A stretch of DNA of 64,000 nucleotides from Centroberyx gerrardi (taxonomy: Eukaryota; Chordata; Actinopteri; Beryciformes; Berycidae). The translations under genes were made by a program, and so were the position numbers. This document shows, one piece after another, positions 13,930-25,307 of the stretch (position 1 is its first letter; each line of letters opens with the position of its first letter). Location: the NCBI RefSeq assembly GCF_048128805.1, contig NC_136012.1, positions 15,385,725 to 15,449,724 of the forward strand, read 5' to 3'. The notes under the pieces were generated by a model. It worked only from the letters and a program-made list of their open reading frames with translations. It was not told the origin of the DNA and ran no database searches.

Positions 13930-14378
13930 TAAGCAGTCGAATAAGCTCAGTTCCCTAGATCACAAATATTACAAGTAACCAATAATAAGGAGTTCAGGGC
14001 TCAAAGCCATTGCATGCATGACAGTCTAGATTAAGCTTTTGAAATGTAGGTTGATGTGTGAGCATGTTTTAGGGCCCAATAGCAACATGAGAAATCCCCA
14101 CCAGACTATGTTATACATTAAGAGTAAATGGGTGGCCACCTGAATGAATTGTTTTATTTTAGGAAGAAATTCATAGTAAGTAATTTGTATGGTCTCCATA
14201 TACATGGAGTACTGAGATTCCAGCTTATGCCAGTCACTGGTCTAATTTGTTGCGTCATCAGTCAGATGGGCTTTTGTGAGAGCTAATGCTAGCGCCTGTG
14301 GTGTCTCTATTCAAGGAAAAGTCAGAGCTCTGGAAACCATCAGCACTTTCTACAGTCAGGCTAGGACAGGCCTGCGTA

Positions 14379-14402
14379 CACACACACACACACACACACA
14401 CA
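14379..14402. repeat. (CA)n microsatellite
   Basis: CA run of about 24 bp. Confidence 0.85.
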
Positions 14403-14936
14403 TCTCTTCTATCTCTCTTCTATTCTATCCAATTCTCTTAAGGCCCTGTTTATGATCCATGTTCTATCACAATGGTTATATTGTGCACAAACATATCTTG
14501 ACCTCTTACTGTACTTAAACTTTTTTTTGCTTAGAATCATATGATTAACAGGCTGCAGCTATTCACGCCGGGGGGGGCGCTCTGGGTTGACGAAGGCAGC
14601 GGAGGCGGAGTTAGCCGCTTAAATCAAGTGCAAAAAGGCAGCCGGCATCATCATAAACCATAGATCAAACCATAATAAACAATGTCATTTATATTAAATA
14701 AAAGAAGCATTGTATGCCGTGGCGTAGTCTGTTTTTATCTCTAGTACTGACTCCGCCTACCTAGGCCAGTTTTGCCGTAGTGGACCCACATTTTCTGTTT
14801 TGCACCAATAGCTTTTTTCATTCTGCTTCATTTCAAGCTGGCACAGTGTGTTCTCTGTTGATCCATTATCGGAGCACCGGTTAATCCCACATCGCAGACC
14901 TCCTTAAGCCACATACTCGCACCACACTCCACTTAT

Positions 14937-14937
<1 letters not shown>

Positions 14938-14976
<39 letters not shown>
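14938..14976. repeat. (CA)n microsatellite
   Basis: Perfect CA run of about 39 bp. Confidence 0.95.
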
Positions 14977-14978
<2 letters not shown>

Positions 14979-15363
14979 AGACACACGCATGATTCCGAGA
15001 ACCATTGATCATCTCTCTTAGAGCTGACATCCTGTGATGGACAGCTAAGAACAATTTGACCAGACTGCAGCTTTATCAATATAGATTGTACATTGTTGTG
15101 CTTTTAACCAGGAGTTCTTAAAGGCAGGGGGCACACAAGTTGGCTACCAGTGATTTTCAAGATCAGACTGAGCCCACGGTGGTTTGGGGGTCACAGTGGT
15201 AGAGATGGTACAAAAATACATAAGTATGGAAAGGAAAATGCTCCACCTACATGCTTATTTTGGTTCTGTGCTGTAGTAGCACGAGATTTTGCAAGATTGG
15301 GGAGGGTTAGCTTACGTGCTGTTAGAACTCGTGTATTTACCTCGTCATCATGTGTGTCTTGTG

Positions 15364-16169
15364 CATGGGCGTAGGAAACACGGGGGACAGGGGGGACATG
15401 TCCCCTCCAATATTAAAAGATGCTTAAAAAGTCCCCCTCAAAAAATAAACCACGACATTGTGTTATTTTGCCTTCGCATTGAAAAATCAACCGCGGGACT
15501 TTTATTTTGAAAATCCTTTGACTTCGTGCAATGTGGAATGAAGTTGAATGAAGTATCTCCATATGAAAAAAGTGCGCCACAAGAAATGATAGGGCTTCAT
15601 ATCGGTGAGGAGCAGACAGCAGCCAAGGCAGCGCTCCAAACTGCAGCCAAAAACAAAACTGCATAGATCATGTGAAGAGGTGTCACTCTGGCCCTAAATT
15701 AAATATCTTATCCTATTATCCTACCGTAATGGAACAGGTACTGTGTTGGCTTTTTGTATGTACTTTATAATTAACATCTTTTCAAGCTAAAGCCAGTCAG
15801 TGTTGTAGCAGGGCTTGGAGAAAAAACACACTTGGCTCTTAAAAAGGACCAGTGCACCGCAAAAAATAAATGACTAGAAACCAGATAATATCAGTGCAGT
15901 TAGTCGGAAGGAAAATACAACTAGCCTACATAAAACACTGTAATTCGAAGACGGAAATTATTATTATTGTTATTGTATTATTATTAATGAGAAACAGGCG
16001 AAACACATAAAGTCTGATCTGTCACTTAGCACCTGAGTCATTCTTTCTTTATTTTCAGATAGCCTTTTTAAAAGTTGAAAATGAGTAGAAATGAGTATTG
16101 CAGAGCTGTTTTTTGAAAAACTTAGTCAAATCTGTCCCCCCCAATGGCCAACTGCTTCCTACGCCCATG
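15364..16169. mobile_element. hAT-like non-autonomous DNA transposon with 8-bp TSD
   Basis: The element begins CATGGGCGTAGGAAAC and ends GCTTCCTACGCCCATG, an inverted terminal repeat with one mismatch. It is flanked by near-identical octamers, GTCTTGTG (15356-15363) and GTCTCGTG (16170-16177). Eight-base duplications are typical of hAT insertions. No transposase frame is present over its 806 bp. The subterminal GGGGGGACATGTCCCC stretch is also partly mirrored at the right end. Superfamily assignment rests on the duplication length, so it is provisional. Confidence 0.75.
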
Positions 16170-17518
16170 GTCTCGTGTGCCTTTATGGAGCAAGATAAAA
16201 TAAACTTGTGAATTCCAGTCACTAAGTGTGTGGTATCCAGTCTTCCCACAGTCTGTTCAGTTGTGTAGGGCTTCCCCAGCCTAAATTGTCTGGCAGTTAC
16301 CAGAGTTTTGGAAGCCTCACTTTAAACAAGGTGATCTGGTTCTTACCTCACTTATGCATGTAAATACACACATGGTTATTCTTGTGTGTGCGAACGTACA
16401 GTACATGCCCACCCTCAGTGTACCCCCCTCTACGCACACACACACACACGCACACACACATTGATTGTTATTCAGCGAGGACCAGTATGAGTAGGGCTAA
16501 GGCATGACAAAGTTAAGACTAGAAAGGAGGAACAATTGTCACTGAAAAACCACTTACACACCACAGTGGCTCATCAGTTCTCATCCTGCTGCCTTTTTCT
16601 GCTGTCACCGCTGACATTGTTGCTCAAACACAGAGCTCCGTGTTAGAAACTGCTAATACATTAGCTTGCTCAGAATTTGAATGTTATCTCAGCTAAAGCC
16701 ACACAAACTTTCCAGTGAACAGTGGCATGTTTGGCGGTTTGCAGAGTTATGTAAACTGTACAGAGATGCAAATTTGTCCTGAAACCTAAATAGATGTGTC
16801 TATTTTGATGAGGTATAGCATGAGAATTTGTTTGAGTTCAGTAGAAGGGTATATTCTCAGATTTTCAAGATGGGAACAGTAAAGGCCCATGGGTGAAGAT
16901 TCAGTTTACAGTAGTTGAACCTTTAAATATTTATCCAAGTAGCATTACATAATCAAAAATGGTATTTTTTCATTTCATATGTCATTTCAAGACCCTCAAT
17001 TTTTTAATGATACTGTAGCATACATTTTTATGTCGTACCAGTCAGTAGTCCCATGACAGAAGAAAACAGATAGTTAGCAAGGTTTTGTCAGGAAAGGGTC
17101 AGTGGGGGATAGTCTTTTTTTTAATTCTCATCCAGACAAAGTTATAGGCTATAGTTTAACTTGCCAGTTACATCACTTTTGCCGCCAGTTTTCCTAACCT
17201 TAAAACAGTTAAAGCTTCAAGTGTTCTTTAATATGGCCCAGACTGTTCATTAACAAGCAAGAGCTGTAAAATCTCCCCAGTCCAGGGATTATATCATGCT
17301 TTAACTGAACTTGGAACACAATACATAAATTCTAAAATCAGTGGATGTATATGCAGTGTTTTGAGGCTAATTCTTACAGAATTCTTAAAACAAGAACAAA
17401 AAGTCCTAACAAGAGCTTGCATGTGCTTGCACCTTTTCTCTTCTGCAGCCCTGCAGCTGCGGGGACTGTGAGTTCAAACTCTCGGGAGCTCTCAGCTCCC
17501 TCCACAGGCTGGTCGTCT

Positions 17519-17563
17519 GATTGGCTGAGCACCGACCATGATGTCACCACTGCATGTTATAAG
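17519..17563 (+). promoter_or_regulatory. adrb2: adrb2 core promoter: CCAAT (inverted), CRE-like site, TATA-like box
   Basis: Within 45 bp are GATTGG (17519-17524, a reverse CCAAT box), TGATGTCA (17539-17546, one mismatch from the palindromic CRE) and TATAAG (17558-17563). The TATA position predicts transcription start near 17588, about 570 bp before the receptor start codon. A cAMP-responsive element is known in mammalian ADRB2 5' flanks, where it allows agonist feedback; the same role here is inference. Confidence 0.55.
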
Positions 17564-17587
17564 GGCTCTGACAAATAGCCTGGGAGA

Positions 17588-17756
17588 CACATTAGAAGAA
17601 ACACTGCTCAACTGAGGGACTGAGTGAGTGAGACACACGGAGATTAGGAAAAAGAGAAAGTAGAAAGAAGGACATGTGAAACTGAATACTTGCAGAAACT
17701 ACCCAAACCCTGAGATTTCTACTTTGTATGGGAGGCCAGGACAACTACCTGTGGAG
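17588..17756 (+). other. adrb2: adrb2 5' leader exon (predicted)
   Basis: The predicted leader runs from about 30 bp past the TATA-like box to a donor at GTGGAG|GTTTGT (GT at 17757). An alternative donor GTAAAT starts at 17761. A strong acceptor, CTCCTCAG at 18148-18155, lies three bases before the receptor ATG, so the 0.4 kb between, including a long TG repeat, is best read as a leader intron. The leader has a start-stop ATGTGA at 17674 and an ATG at 17728 (see findings). Without transcripts the exon limits are approximate. Confidence 0.45.
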
Positions 17757-18080
17757 GTTTGTAAATTTATTTTAGTTTGACTTATTTAACATGCTTTTTC
17801 AAGCTATGCTTGCTGAAGCCTAGGAGGATATGAAATCACATGGTGGTTTTGGTACAGTAAAGTTATTTTCTTTTCTTTTTTTTCTCTTATTTTTTGTGAA
17901 AATAAATAAAACAGACACATCAGTGCTCACTAGTTTAGCTTAGTTAATTTTGTTTAAAAATGACACATAGCATTTTACAATTCATGTATTTCTAACAACA
18001 ATATTTATTTTTTCTTTTGCTCTCCATGTCAGTGTACTTTAGATTGTCTGTAAATTGTGATTTTCACCTCACATAATCTG

Positions 18081-18133
18081 TGCGTGTGTGTGTGTGCGTG
18101 TATGTGTGTGTGTGTGTGTGCGTGTGTGTGTGT
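18081..18133. repeat. (TG)n microsatellite in the adrb2 leader intron
   Basis: TG-rich run with several CG and TA interruptions, ending 22 bp before the predicted acceptor. It reads as a Cys-Val dipeptide chain in frame with adrb2, which explains the apparent upstream extension of the receptor frame. Confidence 0.85.
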
Positions 18134-18158
18134 TATCCACATCTGGTCTCCTCAGATC

Positions 18159-19406
18159 ATGGGAAGTCCGACCCCCCCAGTGTTCCTCAATGTGAGTGAA
18201 GAGACGAACATCTCATTGTCAGACCCACCTGAAAATGAGGACAGTTACAGTGAGGCAGAAATGGTTCTACTGGGCATGCTCATGTCCTTACTCGTCTTGA
18301 GCATTGTCTTTGGCAACATCCTGGTCATCACGGCTATTGCCCGCTTCCAGCGTCTCCAAAATGTCACCAACTGTTTCATCACGTCTCTGGCCTGTGCTGA
18401 CCTGGTGATGGGCCTCATTGTGGTTCCTTTTGGAGCGTGTTACATCATCTTCAATACCTGGCACTTTGGTAGTTTCTGGTGTGAATTCTGGACTGCTACT
18501 GATGTGCTGTGTGTGACTGCCAGCATCGAGACACTATGCGTCATAGCTCTAGACCGCTATTTGGCCATCACTTCTCCCTTCCGCTACCAGTCTATGCTGA
18601 CTAAATGCAAGGCTCGCATTGTGGTGCTGCTGGTGTGGGTGATCGCAGCCCTGATTTCCTTCCTGCCCATCCACATGAAGTGGTGGACATCAGATGATAT
18701 CGAAGCCAAGCGTTGCATTGCGAACAGTAACTGCTGCGATTTCAACACCAACACAGCGTACGCCATCACCTCCTCCATCATCTCCTTCTACATCCCTTTG
18801 GTCATCATGGTCTTTGTCTACAGCCGCGTCTTCCAGGAGGCCAAGCGCCAACTGCGGAAGATTGACCAAAGCGTGGGCCGTTTTCATAACACCCATAACA
18901 ACAACCCCGGATCTCTGGAGGCCAACGACGGGCGCAGCACCAAGAAGACCAAGTTTTGCCTGCGGGAGCACAAGGCCCTGAAGACACTGGGCATCATCAT
19001 GGGGATCTTCACCCTGTGCTGGCTGCCCTTCTTCCTGCTCAACGTGGTGGTGGCCATATGGAAGGTGGACAACATCAACCTCACCTTCCGGATACTCAAC
19101 TGGATTGGCTACGCTAACTCTGCCTTCAACCCACTCATTTACTGCCGCAGCCCTGAGTTCAGATATGCCTTCAAGGAAATCCTTTGCATGAAGAGGAGCC
19201 GCTTCCCCAATCTGGGGCCCGAAAACGGATACATCTACAGTAGGCATAGCTGGCAGAGCGAACAGCAGGGGAGGAGTAAAGGCAGCTCAGAAGACAGCGA
19301 CCCCAATGAAGGGAGTCTGGGGAAGGGAGAGGGGGTCTGTGGTGTTGTGGACAGAACAATGGACCCTAATGGGAACTGCAGCAAAGGCCTAACAACTGTC
19401 CTTTAA
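18159..19406 (+). CDS. adrb2: Beta-2 adrenergic receptor
   Basis: A 415-residue, single-exon class A GPCR (human ADRB2 is 413). It sits in the plasma membrane, binds adrenaline/noradrenaline and couples to Gs to raise cAMP. Landmarks: N-glycosylation sites NVS (11-13) and NIS (17-19); amine-binding Asp115 in TM3; DRY at 132-134; Cys108 with Cys186/192/193 for the extracellular disulfides; catechol-binding Ser205, Ser206 and Ser209 in TM5; CWLP at 287-290; Asn295 and Asn314 aligning with human Asn293 and Asn312; NPLIY at 324-328; palmitoylation Cys343; and a class I PDZ ligand TTVL at the C-terminus (human DSLL). The ATG at 18159 is chosen because it follows the acceptor and begins the conserved N-terminus; the frame stays open upstream only through a TG repeat. 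IL3 and the C-tail diverge from human, as expected. Teleosts may carry two paralogues; I cannot tell a from b. Confidence 0.97.
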   Translation: MGSPTPPVFLNVSEETNISLSDPPENEDSYSEAEMVLLGMLMSLLVLSIVFGNILVITAIARFQRLQNVTNCFITSLACADLVMGLIVVPFGACYIIFNTWHFGSFWCEFWTATDVLCVTASIETLCVIALDRYLAITSPFRYQSMLTKCKARIVVLLVWVIAALISFLPIHMKWWTSDDIEAKRCIANSNCCDFNTNTAYAITSSIISFYIPLVIMVFVYSRVFQEAKRQLRKIDQSVGRFHNTHNNNPGSLEANDGRSTKKTKFCLREHKALKTLGIIMGIFTLCWLPFFLLNVVVAIWKVDNINLTFRILNWIGYANSAFNPLIYCRSPEFRYAFKEILCMKRSRFPNLGPENGYIYSRHSWQSEQQGRSKGSSEDSDPNEGSLGKGEGVCGVVDRTMDPNGNCSKGLTTVL

Positions 19407-19587
19407 CCTTGGACGTCTGAGCACTCTGTCAACAGGACAATACAGAAATGTTTACACTGCTACCATTACTTTTCCAATTGACTGATGTCAAACTAACTGG
19501 TGGAGTCTCTGGAGACTGATCTAAGGGAACGGAAATGATGGACATGTTCGGCTGAGGAGGGGAAGGACATTTATTTCCACACCAGTG

Positions 19588-19593
19588 AATAAA
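19588..19593 (+). terminator. adrb2: Candidate adrb2 polyadenylation signal
   Basis: Canonical AATAAA 182 bp past the stop codon. The 3' UTR could extend further into the AT-rich sequence that follows. Confidence 0.45.
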
Positions 19594-22500
19594 TACTGTA
19601 GGTAGATCAATTTTCCTTTTGTTACGTTTGTCAAGTTGACTTTACATCTACCTCACCACTTTATTTTTCAATATCTATTTCTTAATTGTTCATTAAGTTA
19701 TTTCACATTGACTCACTGTCCACGGTAGGTAGACTAGGACAGTATCTCAGCAGTTTATTTACATTACTAAGTGGTCTGTGCATTATATAACTGATAATAA
19801 GCATGCTCAAATGGAATCTGTGGACGTTTCTTTTATCTTCTCTGGTGTTCTTGGCAAAAAATCTGTAAATTGTGTGAAGTTTTTCTTTTTTATTTTTATG
19901 AGGTGTACCACCACCATTTACTAACATAAAAATGGTTTTGTATATATTTCAAAGTAAATGTTGAAGGAGTCCACAGATTCCGTTTGGGCATGCAAATGAG
20001 GCATGAATAAGAAGTAACTATTTTTTAAGTATGGCCGGATCAAACTCAAAGCCTTTTTGACGGGTTGTCTGAAGACATACATTCCAAACCAACCAAGATG
20101 GCAGTTTAGTTTTCACTCAGTTTTCCTTTTCTTTTGATGCATTTTCTGAGCGTGAGAGATGAGTAACAACAGGTGTGGCAGAACCTGTCTCTCTGTCTCC
20201 AGTGCCAGGCTTAGCGCCTCAAACACTCCTGCAACGCTCTGAGGCACTGCTCCCTGCTGTAATGTTTAACAGCCAGTTGCAGGGGAGTTTCTGTTGCCAG
20301 CAGATAGCACTGGAGATGGGAACATTCACAGAATGTTTATCTGCATCTCAATGGTGCTGGGGAACGCCTAGAGCCAGCCTCTGCAAATCATATGATAACA
20401 CTTGCAATCTAATATATCTGCAGGGCTCCAATATCAGTCATAAAGATAATTATCTATTATATTTCAGTTCAAAACAGAAGTCATTATGGTTAATGTGGTT
20501 ATCCCTGGATAATGGCCTCTAAAGCATGTAGCCGTTTTATGTATAAATTCCAATGCACAATATTTTGTAACTTTTGCTACTGCACAGCCCCTTGGCTTAT
20601 CCCCTCTTTAGTCCACTGCTACCAGGTGGTAACATAGAAATAAATGGTAACATTAATTACCTAATAGTTGCACAATGATAACATCATTTTGTTGCCTTTG
20701 TGAGACACGAAGACCACTACAATCTCATACCGTGCATACCTTGCCATTTGGGAACTGTAAGACAAACCATTAGTCTTTCTTCTCTCCTCTATGTGCCCAG
20801 AAGTCCATTTTGTTGCATAAGTGCCTGTTTGTTGATTAGATTATGTGGTTGCTGTGCTTCAGCATGCACAGTGTTTACTGAAACCAGAGAAGCCGTTTCC
20901 TTAGTCATGGCACAAGGGTACAAACCACACACAATAATAAACAGTGCATAGAAATAGCCAAGTGATAACAAAGTTCCAGGGCTAGAGGTGGTGACCACTC
21001 CGTTCAGTAAACATAGATGAGAAAAGTGGCCGGCACTCCTGATCAGTGTGCCGTCACTGGTTCTCCCTGACATTTCCCAGAGTCTTCTCAATGTAAACGG
21101 ATGTCTGGATCTTTATGAAATCTACCTAACATTTGGATAGGACACTGAGGGGTCCAGTGAGCAGGGCCTCTGCTGTTCCAGTTGTTTCCGTCAGTTTCCT
21201 TCCATATCTCCTCCCTTCCTCCATTCTCTCCTCTTTTGCTTTGCAGTCCCCAGGAAATGCCCCAATCCAGCTGAGCCCAGCCCAATAAACACGAATAAAT
21301 CCATTATCTCCGCTGTTTAGCTGGAGAATCAGATAACTCCCCCCTAAAAACAAGGCTGAGAACAGATCATTAGATTACAAAGTATACAATTCCCAGTTTT
21401 GCAGGTTGTGATGAGATGCAAAGGACCAACCTCAAATGATACTTTATTTCTTATCGTCCCTCTTAAGACCAGAGGGGCTCTTGGGAGTGTTGTGTCACTT
21501 TTGACATAGGCAGGCATTACTAAGATCAGCACTGAGTTACATGGATTTTATTGGTGAATTCACCCCACTTTTCCTGGTCAAAATGGCTTGCAATCTATGT
21601 CAAGATCACAGGCACTCTCAAGAAGAGTAATGGAGGTGTTGCTATTGACATAACCCCATTCCCCAGTCTGGCTTGTGATCTCTAGTATGTTCTGATCAAA
21701 GTTGCAGCATGCTAAATGTAGCGACTGAGGCTGGGAGGGGGAGCAGGGGTTCTCCGCCAGTCTAAATCAGTGTTAGTGACCTGTGTTTTAGTGCATGTGG
21801 CATTGCCTCTGGAGTGAGGTCAGCTGACACTGTCAAAACTGTGAACTTTGTTCCTATCGAGGAAACTCTCTGTACTGTATCGCAAGCTTTAGTTGGCACT
21901 GTCAATGACCCCACGCAATGGACGTAAACATGGTGTCATCATACGTCAAAGTTTGCTGTACGAAAAACAAGCTTCTCAGTATGTTTGTTTTCATAGATTT
22001 ACAGCAAGTCAATGTTGGGGTTACTCTTTACGCTCAAGTTGAATGTTATAGCAAATGTTCTTACAGTATTTTTCAACAGTTTCACTGTGCAATGTGCACA
22101 ACGCACAAAACAGATAAAGATTCTATAAATCTGAATGGTTCGTTGACTTATTGACATCATTCATTGACTCATTGACATTGAATTGTTCACTGTTGGATTG
22201 AAAAAAATAAAACATCATCAGGTCTGTATTTAAAACAATTGTAATTTTTAGATACACTTCACGAGTGATCATTTGCATGTCTATTCTATATTTGTGGTGA
22301 TGTGTTTGTGGTCTTCTTTGGTGCCATTTCTTTTCAATGTGATCTTTATTAGTCCAAGTGGAGTAGGTTGTGAACTATATATCCACACTGCTCCCTCCTG
22401 GCTGTGGCCTCTCTTTGCACCTTGGCTGTGTCGGAGTGCTTTATGGTTACTGTTTCATCAATAAGCCTGTATTATGGGGAATGAAATTTGTGTCTTCACC

Positions 22501-23922
22501 TCCCCATGCTGGAGGACACAATGCAATTATGTGTAATGATTCTTGAATGTCTAGCTGACACTGCAACATTCCAAGCACAGCTTATGGTGTGGAAACACAA
22601 GCCATGCCCACTGTGCACTCTACATACAGTACTGCCACCAAACCAGGCTATAGATTACCCTTCTATTAGCCATACCAGCTTTGCTTATATGTGGTTCCAC
22701 TGAATTTAAAACATGGATCCTGTATATTCTGGATTCTGGACATTTGCCACAGACAGCAAGGTATTTTGCCCGTGTCTTATATTCTAGGATGTAGGGAACA
22801 TGATATTTACAGTGTACAGGAAATGCATTCAGACATCGATCATTCATAGTTACAGAAAAGCAGCTTTAGAATCGGACATATGTCATGGATGGACATATCA
22901 GGTCCCAGGTTGGCTAATACTCACGAATTATTGTTCCACTGAAAAACAATCATCCTTACCCACAAGAACAGCTTCACCGTGATTTAGACTAGTTAGTTCA
23001 TGGTTAGAAAATAGACTTAAAGCAGCACTGTATTGCACTTTCATGAAACATTTTCATGTTTTAGCATTTAAACCACGTGTGAGTTCATGAACTGTCAACC
23101 ATTAATGGCTGCAGTCGTAATGGCAGTGATGTCACATGTCTCATTATGAAAATAGTCCAGAAAACCATTCTTCTCACACATATACAGCAACTAAGCAACT
23201 ATAATATTTTATTGGCATTCTGTGGCATACATTAAGGAAGTGCTTTTGCCTACAGATTCTCAGCACAGCTAATGCTGGAGGTTGACTATTCATGAACTTA
23301 TATATCAATGTATGTAAATGTAAATTTCTATGAAAGTGAAATATTGCTTCAACCATCATACTACAAAAAATAAACCTATCGTATGTGAACTTGCTTTATG
23401 GTCACAGTGAAAATGTATCAATCAGTTGAATGTTTACCAAATGTTTCTTTTTCAAGCTATTTTCGCACAAGTATTTGTCACTGTTTGTTGAGGTAATGAA
23501 ACCTGTTACAACATGTGTGGTGTCCTGTGGTATTTATGAAATGCAAGTGTACTGTAACATTTGTATTAAAATAATAAATGATGTACTTGTTGCATGTAAT
23601 GTCATCACTGATGTGTCCTTCATGTTCATTAAAAATCACAACAATGAGTGGCCTAATTTTCCTACGCAACAGTGTCCTCACTACATAGTCTGGCTGCATG
23701 ATCATATTAGCATTTCATTTTAGGGAAACGCATTCTTAAACAGATGAAAAGATGAAATGTTGTAAATCTATCATTTCATCCAGTTCAACAGCAAACTTAT
23801 TCGTTCATATATTAACATGATATTTGATAAGCAATTTCTCACAGACATTTCAGTCAATCACAGCAAATTACATCAATTACAAGTCTCTATTGTATCATAC
23901 ATCAAGCACTGACTGCCTGCCT

Positions 23923-23952
23923 GCACAATGTGCTCACCTGAGCACATTGTGC
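23923..23952. repeat. Perfect 14-bp-arm palindrome
   Basis: GCACAATGTGCTCA, two bases (CC), then its exact reverse complement TGAGCACATTGTGC. Each arm also contains the near-palindrome GCACAATGTGC. No adjacent gene or promoter was recognised. Confidence 0.9.
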
Positions 23953-24865
23953 CTAACTCAATCTGTTTCCATACAGTTTAGCCCTACTCGTTTCTATGTA
24001 GGGACATGCTGAAATATTGTCAATCACATTTGATCACATGTACTGCAGAACATATACAGCATATAGCACTAATGCAAAATAAACAGCCAGTGCCCATTCT
24101 AACTCTACCATGAAAACCTCCCCTGAAGAATAGGGTATGTACCATGTGAATGTATGAGTCCTGCACATTGATGGCAATTATGGCTATTTCAGTATGGGAA
24201 AACCAGTCACCAGCATGTGATCCAGATGGAGAGATGGACAGAAGGAGATAGGGATATTATGGAAATGTTTCCATTCTCATTCTGAAACTGCATGTCTGCC
24301 CAGTCTTCCAAGTAATCATATTTTTATACAGAGCACCTAATTCTATTCCAGAAATCCAAAGGGAGGAGGACAGTAGAGAAATATAGAGCCATAAAAATGT
24401 CTTGATTCTTGGCACTCAGCCAGACTGAAAACAATATTTATTCTGCAATGTTTCTTTCAAGAACATAAAATGTCCATCTGCTGAATGAAGATTAAAAACC
24501 TTTATGCTGCAACAATAGTTATCATGGCATAGACATCCATGGCCATGACAACATCAGCTGGTGGGTTTTGTGAATCAGACCACACATGTGACTTCATGGC
24601 AACCACACAGCTTGACATAGAACAATGAACTGGCAAGAAGAGATGATGCACTAGAATAGAATAGCCATGGATATATAGCTTGAATAGGAGAAATGTGTAG
24701 ACATAAATCTACACAAATCTATACATCTGTTTTAAACATATACAGTATAAGCCTGCTCATATATCAACATAAGGGATCCCAGTACCTTGTCCCAGACAGT
24801 ATGTCTAAACCCTTCTATGCTGTAGAATAGCAGATGAATGCTGTGTGCCTGTCTGCACCTCATCA

Positions 24866-24868
24866 TGT

Positions 24869-24957
<89 letters not shown>
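24866..24957. repeat. Compound (TG)n(GA)n microsatellite
   Basis: About 27 bp of TG followed directly by about 65 bp of GA with one GG interruption. Confidence 0.95.
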
Positions 24958-24963
<6 letters not shown>

Positions 24964-25260
24964 TCAGAGAAGGAGAGAGAGATATGTTTATCTCCTGTGC
25001 TGTACATTTTTCATGCAAATAGTTTGAGAGGTTACAGTAAGGCTGATGTGGCTATCTGAACTTTCACAATATCCAAATCAACATGTCCTCAGCAGTAGAA
25101 TAACTAACATTTTCCTTCACATAACTGAGTAGGATGCAGAAAGGAGGACATTTAACAAAACAAACAACAAAAATATTAGTATGGCATCTTTTCTTCCAAG
25201 GCACAATATCTGCTGAGCTTGTATGACTGTGGAATATATTTTCTCTAATGTCATTGATAT

Positions 25261-25264
<4 letters not shown>

Positions 25265-25304
<40 letters not shown>
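25265..25304. repeat. (CT)n microsatellite
   Basis: Perfect CT run of 40 bp. Confidence 0.95.

Positions 25305-25307
<3 letters not shown>

Larger units (their letters stand above)
1..17400. other. Gene-free upstream interval
   Basis: I see no recognisable protein or RNA gene here. Open frames are all short (under about 115 codons), many are translated CA/GT repeats, and none resembles a known family. The identifiable content is L2 tails, a Tc1-like MITE, a SINE tail, an hAT-like element and microsatellites, listed separately. In mammals HTR4 lies on this side of ADRB2 on the opposite strand; none of the minus-strand frames here looks like its first coding exon. Confidence 0.75.

Noticed and set aside
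14560..14800. Short GC-rich segment with GGCGGAGTTAG near one end and GACTCCGCC near the other
   Set aside because: The pairing is brief and unsupported by a duplication; may be a decayed element but cannot be defended.
1..17400. Search for htr4, the mammalian neighbour of ADRB2
   Set aside because: No frame on the minus strand shows a serotonin receptor N-terminus or TM motif; the gene must lie further away or elsewhere.
18690..19247. 185-codon open frame antisense to adrb2
   Set aside because: It is the antisense shadow of a conserved receptor exon and resembles no known protein.
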